Positions 1 through 7,829 of a DNA stretch of 64,000 bases are shown here, piece after piece. Made by a program: the position numbers and the translations under genes. Position 1 is the stretch's first letter. Each line of letters opens with the position of its first letter. Origin of the DNA: Burkholderia sp. Bp8963 (GTDB lineage: Bacteria; Pseudomonadota; Gammaproteobacteria; Burkholderiales; Burkholderiaceae). A model generated the notes under the pieces. It searched no databases. It worked only from the letters and a program-made list of their open reading frames with translations, and was not told where the DNA came from. The stretch is from assembly GCF_003854275.1 (NCBI RefSeq), contig NZ_QTQP01000013.1, positions 1 through 64,000 of the forward strand, read 5' to 3'.

Positions 1-135
1 TGCAGCCATATGCGCGAAGCCTTCATGCGCAGGATTGGCCTTGCGCCCCAGGCGGTCCGGCGCGACGCGCGCACCGGTGGCCGAGGTACCTTCGATATCG
101 AAAGCCAACCTTCGCCGCTTCCGATCGGGCATTGA
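1..135 (+). CDS. AraC-family regulator, C-terminal end (cut by window start)
   Basis: The frame is open from base 1 and stops at TGA 133-135, giving the last 44 residues of a larger protein. The visible part contains HMREAFMRRIGLAPQAVRRD, which fits the end of the second helix-turn-helix of AraC regulators, where R-x-F-x-R-x-x-G-x-x-P precedes an arginine-rich end. GlxA/FtrA-type regulators commonly carry such a tail. The effector domain lies outside the window, so the ligand cannot be judged. Confidence 0.7.
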   Translation, partial: CSHMREAFMRRIGLAPQAVRRDARTGGRGTFDIESQPSPLPIGH

Positions 136-290
136 CCGGTTTCGCGCGATCAAGTGCTCGTGCGAGTAGGGGCAACGAGTGGCAGCTATGGCCGATGACG
201 GTACGCTCATCTTTGACAATTCGATGGCCGGTTACGTCTGCAGATTCAACCCGTCAATGCAACACACTCGGGCTGGCGCGGATCCAGTTG

Positions 291-1694
291 TCACCCCCCG
301 ACATCTGTCGAGTTCATAGCGCTTCCAAACAGACGTTGACCCTCTTTGGTGTCCTCGACTCGCCAGCCCTGCGCACCTAATGTTTCGCGAATCTGATCGG
401 CTTTTGCCCAGTCCCTTTCCGCTCTGGCCCGCTCACGCTCGTTTAGTAACACCCGGACGTCTTCCGGGACGTCAAACGAAACCGGTGTCCAGTCGCGCAA
501 ACCGAGACCAAGCACGGTATCAAAGTTGTCCACTGTCGCTCTCAAGGTCGAGGGCGGCAGGTCACTCTTCACCAAATCCCAAAGCACGGCGAGCGCCCGT
601 GGCAGATTCAAGTCCTCGTTCACTTCAGCGTCGAACCGTGCAGCGAAATCCGGATCGACTCGGCCTCCTTTCGGCCAATCGGAATAGAGATGCCGAAGTC
701 GGTTCAGGGCAGTCCGTGCTGCGTCGAGAGACGCCCACGTGAAATGCAGCTTGCTTCGATAATGGGCAGTCAGGCACAGGTAACGGTACGCAACCGGATC
801 GACGTTTCTGCCCTGCAAAGTCTCCAGGCGAACGAAATCGCCGCTCGACTTTGACATCTTCGTGTCGGCATCGAGCGTCAGAAAGTGCCCGTGCACCCAA
901 AAATTCGCAAGACGCGTGCCGTGGGCCGCCTGGGTCTGCGCAATCTCGTTACTGTGATGCACCGCGATATGGTCCTCGCCGCCGCAGTGAATATCAAACA
1001 ACGTCCCGAGGTACTTTGCGGACATCGCCGAGCACTCGATATGCCAGCCCGGAAAGCCGCGACCCCATGGGCTGTCCCATTCCATTTGCCGCTTGACACT
1101 GGCCGGGCTGAACTTCCACAACGCAAAGTCAGTCATGCTCTTCTTCTCGCCCAATGCGACCCGCTTGCCCGCCTGCAACCCTGCGCGGTCCAGCCGCGCG
1201 AGATGGCCGTAGTCGTCCTGCTTACTGGTGTCGAAGTAGAGGCCGTCGGCCGTCCGATACACGTAGCCAGCTCGCTCGAGCTTTTCGATGAACGCGATCT
1301 GTTCGTCGATGTGATCGGTCGCACGGCACCATATCGTTGGTTCGAGCAGGTGGAGCGCGCGCCAGTCCCTGATAAAGGCATCGGTATAGCGCTGAGCGAT
1401 GGCCCACGCCGATTCCCCGGTCCGCCGGCTACCTTTTTCCATCTTGTCTTCGCCTTCGTCTGCATCCGAAGTCAGATGCCCAACGTCAGTGATATTGACG
1501 ACGTGCCGGACTTCGTATCCGTTGCGCATCAATACGCGACGCAGAATGTCCTCGAACACATAGGTTCTCAGATTGCCAATATGCGCGTCGTCATAGACCG
1601 TGGGGCCGCAGCAATACATGCCGACCTGGCCGGCGTGGATTGGCGTGAACGGGCGCATGGTCCGCGACCAGGTGTCATACAACGCAAGCGGCAT
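291..1694 (-). CDS. cysS: Cysteinyl-tRNA synthetase
   Basis: Cytoplasmic class I aminoacyl-tRNA synthetase that charges tRNA-Cys. The 467 residues match the family's normal length. The HIGH-type motif HIGN is at 38-41 and KMSKS at 279-283. Zinc ligands are C28 or C29, C221 within HIEC, and the H246/H247-E250 group in VHHSNE. The start ATG at 1694 gives the usual N-terminus before the CCGPTVYD strand. Upstream on the same strand lie a promoter, a short cysteine-rich reading frame and a strong terminator, so expression is probably set by attenuation. A Burkholderiaceae genome would be expected to carry a housekeeping copy elsewhere, so this is probably a second, regulated CysRS; that is inference. 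Confidence 0.95.
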   Translation of the reverse strand: MPLALYDTWSRTMRPFTPIHAGQVGMYCCGPTVYDDAHIGNLRTYVFEDILRRVLMRNGYEVRHVVNITDVGHLTSDADEGEDKMEKGSRRTGESAWAIAQRYTDAFIRDWRALHLLEPTIWCRATDHIDEQIAFIEKLERAGYVYRTADGLYFDTSKQDDYGHLARLDRAGLQAGKRVALGEKKSMTDFALWKFSPASVKRQMEWDSPWGRGFPGWHIECSAMSAKYLGTLFDIHCGGEDHIAVHHSNEIAQTQAAHGTRLANFWVHGHFLTLDADTKMSKSSGDFVRLETLQGRNVDPVAYRYLCLTAHYRSKLHFTWASLDAARTALNRLRHLYSDWPKGGRVDPDFAARFDAEVNEDLNLPRALAVLWDLVKSDLPPSTLRATVDNFDTVLGLGLRDWTPVSFDVPEDVRVLLNERERARAERDWAKADQIRETLGAQGWRVEDTKEGQRLFGSAMNSTDVGG

Positions 1695-1724
1695 CGAGTT
1701 TCTCCGTCCCGAAAGTGTCGGCTC

Positions 1725-1763
1725 AAAAACAAAAAGGCCGCCTGTTTCGTATAACAGGCGGCC
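1725..1763 (-). terminator. Intrinsic terminator in the cysS leader (attenuator)
   Basis: Two 11-base arms, 1736-1746 and 1753-1763, are perfect reverse complements (GGCCGCCTGTT/AACAGGCGGCC) around a 6-base loop. Read on the minus strand the stem is followed by TTTTTGTTTTTG (1735-1724). It sits 41 bases before the cysS start and after the short cysteine-rich leader frame. It is therefore placed to abort cysS transcription rather than only to end the upstream gene, whose stop is about 200 bases away. A leader segment GCCAG can pair with CTGGC, which overlaps the left terminator arm, offering a possible antiterminator. Confidence 0.85.
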
Positions 1764-1796
1764 AGAAGGCTATTGCTTCAATGTTTAGCGATTTCG

Positions 1797-1874
1797 CTAG
1801 ACGCAAATTTCCCCTGGCACATTGTGACAACATGCGCAGATCGACGAAGAGAGGAGATTGGCGTATTTCAACAT
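1797..1874 (-). CDS. Cysteine-rich leader peptide of cysS (25 aa)
   Basis: ATG at 1874-1872 opens a 25-codon frame ending at TAG 1799-1797. Four codons are for cysteine: positions 13 (TGC), 15 and 16 (tandem TGT TGT) and 24 (TGC); the core reads SICACCHN and the end GEICV. The frame lies between a sigma-70-like promoter and a strong terminator ahead of cysteinyl-tRNA synthetase. This is the classical arrangement of ribosome-mediated attenuation, in which uncharged tRNA-Cys would stall the ribosome. No Shine-Dalgarno sequence precedes the ATG and the predicted transcript start falls on or next to it, so the message may be leaderless. The in-frame codon just upstream is TAG within the -10 box. 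Translation is unproven. Confidence 0.7.
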   Translation of the reverse strand: MLKYANLLSSSICACCHNVPGEICV

Positions 1875-1881
1875 GCGAACG

Positions 1882-1911
1882 ATGCTAGCGCCTGTTGGCG
1901 GCGCAGGTCAA
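1882..1911 (-). promoter_or_regulatory. Sigma-70-like promoter of the cysS leader
   Basis: On the minus strand TTGACC (1911-1906) and TAGCAT (1887-1882) are separated by 18 bases. Seven bases downstream of the -10 box is the ATG of the cysteine-rich leader frame, so transcription would begin at or very near that ATG. Confidence 0.65.
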
Positions 1912-1967
1912 GACTGTCGAAGCACCGGTCTTATTGGGCATCACGTCACCTTTCAAAACATGACCAT

Positions 1968-2801
1968 TCAGGACTGCATGAGCCGCGCAGTACCAGAGAC
2001 GCGGATCGAACTTCCGGAGTCCGGCGTGATGTCGGCTCGCAGGCATGAGCGCATGCCCATGTCCTCGCCCTGAACGACTTCAATGGCACCTGCATGCGGC
2101 CACCGGATGTCCCGCAGGTACCCGGCAAGGGCAGCGGTCGCCGCACCGGTCGCAGGATCTTCGTACACGCCGCCATAGGCAAATGCGTTGCGCGTGTTGA
2201 AGCGCTGCGGCGTCTCGGCGTGCCCTAGCAGAATGGTTGTCCATCCTTCCTGAATCATCAGCGCTCGGCCAGCATCGAAGTCGTACTTCATCGCCGCCAG
2301 GCTCGGGCGGCTTTTCAGCATCAGCAGCAGATGATCTGCACCTGCATGAATGAGTGCGGGTGGGATGCTGACGTCCAGGTCCTCGTCCGTGTAGCCGAAC
2401 ATATCCAGCGCCGCAGAGACGAGCGGGGCCGGAACCGAGGCGCTGCGCGTGCGTGGAGATTGCAGCGCAGCGGTAACGAGGTCGCCGGTGCGCGACGCTT
2501 CGACCGTAATCTCGGCCTGGTTCAGGACCAGGGCGAATACACCGTCGCCGTGCTTGAGCGCTAGCGCCGCGCCAAGGGCGATCGTTGCATGTCCGCAGAA
2601 CGGCACTTCTGATGTCGGTGAGAAATAGCGAACCCGCCAACCGCTACCCGCTCGAGCGGCAAAGGCCGTCTCCGAGAAACCCACTTCGGCTGCGATCCCC
2701 TGCATTTCGGTACTCGTCGGGAGTTCATCGACGATGACGACTCCCGCGGGATTACCTCCGGCATCCCCGTCGGAGAATGCAGCAATTCTGAGGACGTTCA
2801 C
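1968..2801 (-). CDS. PhzF family isomerase/epimerase-like protein
   Basis: 277 residues, normal for PhzF-like proteins, which have two similar alpha/beta halves with the active site between them. Visible family signatures are the N-terminal GNPAGVV, the catalytic glutamate in FSET (E44), PFCGHAT near residue 70 and DPATGAA near residue 215. Members isomerise small acidic or aromatic metabolites, but most, including this one, have no known substrate. It stands alone upstream of the cysS leader on the same strand and is separated from phnF by a 250-base divergent region. No phenazine genes are nearby, so phenazine synthesis is not suggested. Confidence 0.85.
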   Translation of the reverse strand: MNVLRIAAFSDGDAGGNPAGVVIVDELPTSTEMQGIAAEVGFSETAFAARAGSGWRVRYFSPTSEVPFCGHATIALGAALALKHGDGVFALVLNQAEITVEASRTGDLVTAALQSPRTRSASVPAPLVSAALDMFGYTDEDLDVSIPPALIHAGADHLLLMLKSRPSLAAMKYDFDAGRALMIQEGWTTILLGHAETPQRFNTRNAFAYGGVYEDPATGAATAALAGYLRDIRWPHAGAIEVVQGEDMGMRSCLRADITPDSGSSIRVSGTARLMQS

Positions 2802-3036
2802 TTCTTCTCCTTGACTAAACAGTAGTACGTTGCAAGTGCCTCAATTTGTATCGACCGATGCGCCGTCTGGAAATCGAGACCGTGGCCGCACTCGAGGGCG
2901 TGTGCGTTCGCGCCGGGGCGGCTTTCCTGCCCGGCGGTTGCGGCGTCATGCAGGAGAGCGGGATCCACATGCGCGCCCCGTTGGCCAGCTCATCACGCAA
3001 TTGTCATGGAGCCGGCGTAAATTCTGGCACGTCACA

Positions 3037-3046
3037 TATCTAGATA
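3037..3046. promoter_or_regulatory. Candidate PhnF operator upstream of phnF
   Basis: TATCTAGATA is a perfect 10-base palindrome eight bases before the phnF ATG. Nearly the same core, TGTCTAGATA, precedes phnG at 3871-3880. GntR/HutC regulators usually bind such short AT-rich palindromes at their own and target promoters, so this probably mediates autorepression. Confidence 0.5.
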
Positions 3047-3053
3047 ACCACAT

Positions 3054-3782
3054 ATGAGCTTGTACGCTGTCAGCCGAGTGCATGGGGAGTCCCTGTATGC
3101 CCAAATTGCGCGGCAACTGGAGCAGGAGGTGGCCAATCTCTATTCCCCTGGCGATTACCTGCCATCCGAAGCCGACCTTGCCTCCCGCTTTGGTGTGAAC
3201 CGACATACGCTCCGGCACGCGATCGATGAGCTGGTCGAAGCAGGTCTGGTGGAGCGCCGCCATGGCCGTGGCATCCTGGTACTCGACAATCAGGTTGACT
3301 ACCAGATCGGCAAAACGACCCGTTTCAGCGAAAACCTGAACGCCCAAGGTTTGCTGGCCGGAAACCGCATCCTTCGCAAGCAGACCTTGCCCGCCAGTAT
3401 GCGCGTTGCCGAGCGCCTTGCCATCGTGGAAGGCGAACCTGTGCATTGGATGGAAACGTTACGCAGCGTGGACGGCAAGCCGATGTGTGTCACTTCACAT
3501 TTCTTGCCGGTACACCTCTTCCCCGATCTGCTGGTCCGCTATCAAGGCGACTCCTTGCACGGTTTTCTGAGCGCGGAGTATGGCTGCCAACTCAGTCGCG
3601 TTGATAGCGCCGTAACGGCAGTCTTACCTCAGGGAGACGATGCGCGAATCCTTGGCATGCCGCAAAACCGGCCGATCTTGCGGGTCAAGAGCGTGAACGT
3701 GGATGAGCGCGACAACCGCCCGGTCGAGTATGTGATTTCCCGGTTCAGGGCAGACCGCGTGCAGTTGCGCATTTCGCTGTAG
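3054..3782 (+). CDS. phnF: Phosphonate operon regulator, GntR/HutC family
   Basis: 242-residue transcription factor with an N-terminal winged helix (about residues 10-75, including DYLPSEADLASRFGVNRHTLRHAIDELVEAGLVERRHGRGI) followed by a UTRA ligand-binding domain to the C-terminus. The length and the position directly ahead of phnG identify it as PhnF, the presumed repressor of C-P lyase genes. Start ATG 3054 lies just after the palindrome TATCTAGATA. About 120 bases separate its stop from phnG, so phnG probably has its own promoter under PhnF control. Confidence 0.9.
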   Translation: MSLYAVSRVHGESLYAQIARQLEQEVANLYSPGDYLPSEADLASRFGVNRHTLRHAIDELVEAGLVERRHGRGILVLDNQVDYQIGKTTRFSENLNAQGLLAGNRILRKQTLPASMRVAERLAIVEGEPVHWMETLRSVDGKPMCVTSHFLPVHLFPDLLVRYQGDSLHGFLSAEYGCQLSRVDSAVTAVLPQGDDARILGMPQNRPILRVKSVNVDERDNRPVEYVISRFRADRVQLRISL

Positions 3783-3870
3783 TCACGGCATCGGGGCATC
3801 GCCACGGCCAAGCGTTCCGGCCTCCGGGTCGCATGCGATCCGGCAAGATGCCTCATTAACTTTACCAACT

Positions 3871-3888
3871 TGTCTAGATATCCGGATA
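3871..3888. promoter_or_regulatory. Candidate PhnF operator upstream of phnG
   Basis: TGTCTAGATA (3871-3880) repeats the core of the palindrome before phnF. It overlaps a second perfect palindrome, TATCCGGATA (3879-3888). The pair lies 17 bases before the phnG ATG (3905), which is preceded by GAAGGA at 3893-3898. The position suits repression of the phnGHIJKLMNP transcript. Confidence 0.5.
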
Positions 3889-3904
3889 TTTTGAAGGATT
3901 CCTC

Positions 3905-4381
3905 ATGAACTCAAGTGCGCCGCCGCTCGCGCGCGGTGACTGGATGCGCTACTGGACGCACGTACCTGCAGAGCACATTCGCGAACTCGCGCGTCGCCTC
4001 TGTGAGCGATACCAGGTGGAAGACCTGGAAATCCCGCAATCGGGCCTCGCTTTGGTGCCGCTCACCGACGCTGCCATGGGCGAGACCTATTACCTCGGCG
4101 AGATTCCGCTCGCCAACGCGCATGTGCGCCTGACCGACCCGCAAGGCGGCAACGCTGAAGGCGCCGCGATCGTCATGGACGACCGCACCAGCCTGATTCG
4201 CGCGCTCGCGATTCTCGACGCGGTAACGGCTGCCGCCTGGCCTGGCCATGACGCCGCCGTGGCGCTGCTTCATGAAGGCAAGCAGGTCGTCGAAGCTATC
4301 GCAGCCGACCGCAAGAAGCTGCTGGCGGCAACGCGCGTGGATTTCTCGCTGCTCGCCGCACAGGAGGACGATGATGAATAA
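3905..4381 (+). CDS. phnG: C-P lyase subunit PhnG
   Basis: First structural gene of the cluster. PhnG is a small subunit of the cytoplasmic PhnGHIJ core; with PhnI it transfers the phosphonate to ATP, releasing adenine and forming 5'-phosphoribosyl triphosphate-type intermediates. The protein is 158 residues, within the family range, with the typical segments DLEIPQSGLALVPLTDAAMGETYYLGEI and a helical C-terminus. An AGGAGG ribosome site for phnH lies inside its 3' end and the two genes overlap by eight bases, indicating translational coupling. Confidence 0.93.
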   Translation: MNSSAPPLARGDWMRYWTHVPAEHIRELARRLCERYQVEDLEIPQSGLALVPLTDAAMGETYYLGEIPLANAHVRLTDPQGGNAEGAAIVMDDRTSLIRALAILDAVTAAAWPGHDAAVALLHEGKQVVEAIAADRKKLLAATRVDFSLLAAQEDDDE

Positions 4382-4949
4382 GCTGCAGACGCGCATCGCC
4401 TCGCATCCGGCCGATTGGACGCCACTTGCCCAGCAGCGTGCGTTTCGCCGGATCCTGGACGCGTTTTCCTATCCCGGCCGTATCGCCGAACTCGAAACGC
4501 AGGCCACGCATGTGCTACCCCTCGTGCTTGCCACCTTGGTCGATCCCGCGACCACGCTGGCCGACCCCTGCGAGCTGATTGACGCGGCAGACCGCCAGCG
4601 CCTGGGTGCAAAGACTGCCAGTGCAACTGCCGCCCGGTTCGTGGTGATGCCGGGCAGCCAGGTACCCGATTTCGAGCCTGCCTTGGGTACGCTCGACAGC
4701 CCGGAGAACGGCGCAACCGTCGTGCTGGTGGTGGATGAGATCAAGCATGGTTCCGGACTGCTTCTCGGCGGCCCCGGCATCCAGGGCAGCAATCCGCTTC
4801 AGGTGACAGGTGTCGACTCGCAGTGGTGGGAGTTGCGCAAGCAGTGGAACAGCGCGTTCCCGCTCGGCGTCGATGTGGTGCTGCTGGGCGACTGCAGCCT
4901 GGTCGCCCTTCCCCGCACGATCAGGATTGATGTAGAGGGAGGCCGGTAA
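4374..4949 (+). CDS. phnH: C-P lyase subunit PhnH
   Basis: PhnH is the PLP-transferase-like scaffold subunit of the C-P lyase core complex. Two ATGs are in frame at 4371 and 4374. AGGAGG at 4362-4367 is spaced six bases from 4374 and only three from 4371, so 4374 is preferred, giving 191 residues, close to the usual 190-200. The N-terminal pattern TPLAQQRAFRRILDAFSYPGR is characteristic of PhnH. The stop overlaps the phnI start (TAATG, sharing one base). Confidence 0.93.
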   Translation: MNKLQTRIASHPADWTPLAQQRAFRRILDAFSYPGRIAELETQATHVLPLVLATLVDPATTLADPCELIDAADRQRLGAKTASATAARFVVMPGSQVPDFEPALGTLDSPENGATVVLVVDEIKHGSGLLLGGPGIQGSNPLQVTGVDSQWWELRKQWNSAFPLGVDVVLLGDCSLVALPRTIRIDVEGGR

Positions 4950-6076
4950 TGGGTTATGTCGCTATCAAGGGTGGCGGCCAGGCAATCCACGGCGCCGAGC
5001 GTGCCGTCGAGGCGCTGCGCACGGCCGAGGGCGAATACGGCACACCGCTGCCCCTGCAGACGATCGAGCACCAGCTCCGCTCGCTGACCTCGCGCGTGGT
5101 TTCCGAAGGCGGGTTGTATCACCCGCGGCTCGCCGCGCTCGCGATCAAGCAGATGCAAGGCGATACGCTCGAAGCAGCGTTTGCGCTGCGGGCCTATCGC
5201 TCGACCAAGCCCCGACTGCTGGAGGCGCCCGTACAGCATACGGGAGACATGCGTGTGATCCGCCGTATTTCGAGCGCGTTCAAGGATATTCCCGGCGGCC
5301 AGATGCTTGGCCCGACCAACGACTACGCGCTGCGCCTGATGCGCGTCGATCTCGCCAACGAATCGCCCGAAGCGTTCCGCTCGGTTGCACGCACCTTCCT
5401 CGACTCGATCGACGAAAGCGATCTGCCGGACACCTTCCCGAAGGTCGTGGATGCATTGCGCGCGGAAGGGCTGCTCCCCGCTCTCCAGCCATCGCAGGCT
5501 GAGCCGTTCGATGTCACGCGCGATCCGCTGATCTTTCCGGTGCCGCGTTCCGCCGCGCTCGCGACGATGGCGCGTGCCGAAACCGGCTCGTTGCTCGCGA
5601 TCGCGTACTCGAACATGCGCGGCTATGGCGATGTCCACCCGACGGTCGCTGAGCTGCGCGTGGGCTATGTGCCGATGCGGATCCCCCACCCGGTCACGGG
5701 CGAACTGGTCGAGGCCGGCGAGGTCCTGATGACCGAGTGCGAGATGGTGGCGATGTATGAAGACGACGGCGACGGCCCGCCCGTCTTCACGCTCGGCTAT
5801 GGCGCATGTTTCGGCCACAACGAAGTCAAGGCGATCTCGATGGCCGTGCTCGACCGTTCGCTGCAGAACGGGATGCGTAACGGTCCGACCAATCCGTCGG
5901 AGGATCCCGAGTTCGTGCTGCTGCATATTGACGGTGTGGATTCGATGGGTTTCGCGAGCCACTACAAGATGCCGCACTACGTCACGTTCCAGTCGGACAT
6001 GGATCGGCTGCGCACGACCCGTGAAAAGGCCGCGAACAAGCGGACCGAACAGGCTGCACAAGGAGTCGAGCGATGA
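4949..6076 (+). CDS. phnI: C-P lyase subunit PhnI (nucleosidase component)
   Basis: 375 residues. PhnI displaces adenine from ATP with the phosphonate, helped by PhnG, H and L. The N-terminus MGYVAIKGGGQAIHGAERAV and the C-terminal GYGACFGHNEVKAISMAVLDR and SMGFASHYKMPHYVTFQSD blocks are strongly conserved family features. The gene begins inside the phnH stop codon and overlaps phnJ by four bases (ATGA). A fully open antisense frame across this region is a codon-bias artefact. Confidence 0.95.
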   Translation: MGYVAIKGGGQAIHGAERAVEALRTAEGEYGTPLPLQTIEHQLRSLTSRVVSEGGLYHPRLAALAIKQMQGDTLEAAFALRAYRSTKPRLLEAPVQHTGDMRVIRRISSAFKDIPGGQMLGPTNDYALRLMRVDLANESPEAFRSVARTFLDSIDESDLPDTFPKVVDALRAEGLLPALQPSQAEPFDVTRDPLIFPVPRSAALATMARAETGSLLAIAYSNMRGYGDVHPTVAELRVGYVPMRIPHPVTGELVEAGEVLMTECEMVAMYEDDGDGPPVFTLGYGACFGHNEVKAISMAVLDRSLQNGMRNGPTNPSEDPEFVLLHIDGVDSMGFASHYKMPHYVTFQSDMDRLRTTREKAANKRTEQAAQGVER

Positions 6077-6993
6077 ACGACCTCTACGAACTGCCGCTCG
6101 ACGAAGCGGGTTACAGCTTTGGCTTTCTCGACGAATACGCGAAGCGCGAAATCCGCCGCGCGGTTCTGAAGGCGATCTGCATACCGGGCTACCAGACGCC
6201 GTACGCGTCACGCGAAATGCCGATGGGGCGTGGTTTCGGTACCGGAGGTCTGCAGCTCACGCTGTCCCTCGTCGGTCCTGACGACACGCTCAAGGTGATC
6301 GACCAGGGTTCCGACGACTCGGTCAACGCGGTCAATCTGCGTCACTTCGTCGAACTCACCTGCGAGGGTGTGCAGACCACCGAGCACACCCGTGAAGCTA
6401 CGCTGATCCAGTCGCGCCACCGGATACCCGAAGTCGCGTTGACAGAAGCGCAGATTCTCGTCCTGCAGGTGCCGTATCCCGATCCGCTGGTCGTGGTGGA
6501 GCCGTCCGAGGCGCGTCGCAAGACCATGCATGGCGAGGGCGATTATTCGCGCCTGTTGACCAAGCTTTACGAGGACATCGTGCAATTCGACGAGATCACG
6601 ATTTCGCACCGCTATCCGACGCGCATCAATGGTCATTACGTGATCGACCCGAGCCCGATTCCGCGCTATGACGTGCCGCAACTGCATATGTCGGCCGCGC
6701 TGGTGCTGCTCGGCGCGGGCCGCGAAAAGAAGATCTACGCGGTGCCGCCCTATACGCACGCGGATCCGCTCGCGTTCGACGACGTGCCCTTCCGCATCGA
6801 GGACTTCCGCGATGTGCACGGCCAACGGCGTGCCTGTTTGCGCTGCGGTTCGACCGAGAGCTTTCTTGACGAGATCATCGGCGACGACGGCGGCAAGTCC
6901 TACCAATGCTCGGATTCGGACTATTGCAACCACTATCGCAACGGTCACACCCACGAGCAGGCCAATGCAACGACCGGAGGAGCTGCGCAGTGA
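6073..6993 (+). CDS. phnJ: C-P lyase radical SAM subunit PhnJ
   Basis: 306 residues. PhnJ is the catalytic subunit that breaks the carbon-phosphorus bond with S-adenosylmethionine and an unusual 4Fe-4S cluster. The expected cysteines are present near the C-terminus: C255 and C258 (CLRC), C279 (YQCS) and C285 (DYC). They match in spacing the three cluster ligands and the thiyl-radical cysteine of the E. coli enzyme. The conserved GTGGLQLTLS and QVPYPDPLVVVEPSE segments are intact, so the gene looks functional. It overlaps phnI and phnK. Confidence 0.96.
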   Translation: MNDLYELPLDEAGYSFGFLDEYAKREIRRAVLKAICIPGYQTPYASREMPMGRGFGTGGLQLTLSLVGPDDTLKVIDQGSDDSVNAVNLRHFVELTCEGVQTTEHTREATLIQSRHRIPEVALTEAQILVLQVPYPDPLVVVEPSEARRKTMHGEGDYSRLLTKLYEDIVQFDEITISHRYPTRINGHYVIDPSPIPRYDVPQLHMSAALVLLGAGREKKIYAVPPYTHADPLAFDDVPFRIEDFRDVHGQRRACLRCGSTESFLDEIIGDDGGKSYQCSDSDYCNHYRNGHTHEQANATTGGAAQ

Positions 6994-7820
6994 ACCCCAT
7001 TCTTCAAGTGCGCGGCTTGACCAGGATTCACGGCACAGGCTGCGAGCGCTGCGTCGAGAGCACCGGGCCTGAGCAAGACACCAACATCTGCCCGCATTGC
7101 GGTTCGGTGGTGGCCGCCCACGACGTCAGCTTCGACCTGCAGCCTGGCGAGATCCTCGGCATCATGGGTGAATCGGGCTCGGGCAAGTCTACGGTGGTCA
7201 AGACGCTGTACTTCGACGAAAAGCCGACCGCCGGTACAGCGCGCTTCTTCGATAACGGGAACGCCTGCAACCTGTTCGCAGCGAACGCCGCCGAGCAGCG
7301 CTGGTTGCGCAATCATCGTTTCGGCATGGTGTACCAGAACCCGCACCTCGGCCTGAACTTCAACGTGTCGGCGGGCGGCAACATCGCCGAGCGTCTGTTG
7401 ATGAACGACGTGACGCTGTTCGGCGAGATCCGCGAACGCGCACGCAGCCTGCTCTTGCGCACCGAGGTACTGCCTGAGCGCATGGACGAATCGCCGAAGA
7501 CGTTTTCGGGCGGCATGCAACAGCGCGTGCAGATCGCAAAGGCACTCGCGACCCGTCCGCCGCTGCTGTTCCTCGATGAAGTGACCACCGGCCTCGATCT
7601 CTCCGTGCAGGCACGCATCCTCGATCTGATCCTCGAAATCCAGCAGGAACTCGGCACCGCGATGATCGCCGTCACGCACGATCTCGGCGTGATCCGCCTG
7701 CTGGCGGGCCGCACAATCGTGATGAAGTATGGCCGGATCATCGAGTCGGGGCTGACCGACCAGATCCTCGAAGACCCGCAGCATGCATACACGCAGCGGC
7801 TTGTGGCCTCCGCGCTCTGA
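6990..7820 (+). CDS. phnK: C-P lyase ABC-type ATPase PhnK with N-terminal CxxC pairs
   Basis: Starts at GTG 6990, overlapping the phnJ stop by four bases, with GGAGGAG at 6976-6982; the product is 276 residues. PhnK is an ABC ATPase that docks on the core complex rather than forming a membrane importer. Walker A is GESGSGKST, the signature is FSGGMQQRVQ, and Walker B is LLFLDEVTTGLDLS. Before the first strand of the ATPase fold there is an insertion with two CxxC pairs, C18-C21 and C34-C37 (CERC and CPHC), absent from E. coli PhnK. They look like a small zinc or iron-binding knuckle. Confidence 0.93.
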   Translation: MNPILQVRGLTRIHGTGCERCVESTGPEQDTNICPHCGSVVAAHDVSFDLQPGEILGIMGESGSGKSTVVKTLYFDEKPTAGTARFFDNGNACNLFAANAAEQRWLRNHRFGMVYQNPHLGLNFNVSAGGNIAERLLMNDVTLFGEIRERARSLLLRTEVLPERMDESPKTFSGGMQQRVQIAKALATRPPLLFLDEVTTGLDLSVQARILDLILEIQQELGTAMIAVTHDLGVIRLLAGRTIVMKYGRIIESGLTDQILEDPQHAYTQRLVASAL

Positions 7821-7829
7821 GGTGAACCG

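Noticed and set aside
1797-1874. T-box riboswitch upstream of cysS
   Set aside because: No T-box conserved bulge sequence was seen, and T-boxes are not expected in betaproteobacteria; a leader peptide explains the features.
4799-6211. A 470-codon minus-strand frame under phnHI
   Set aside because: Antisense to intact, well-recognised phn genes; composition is artefactual.
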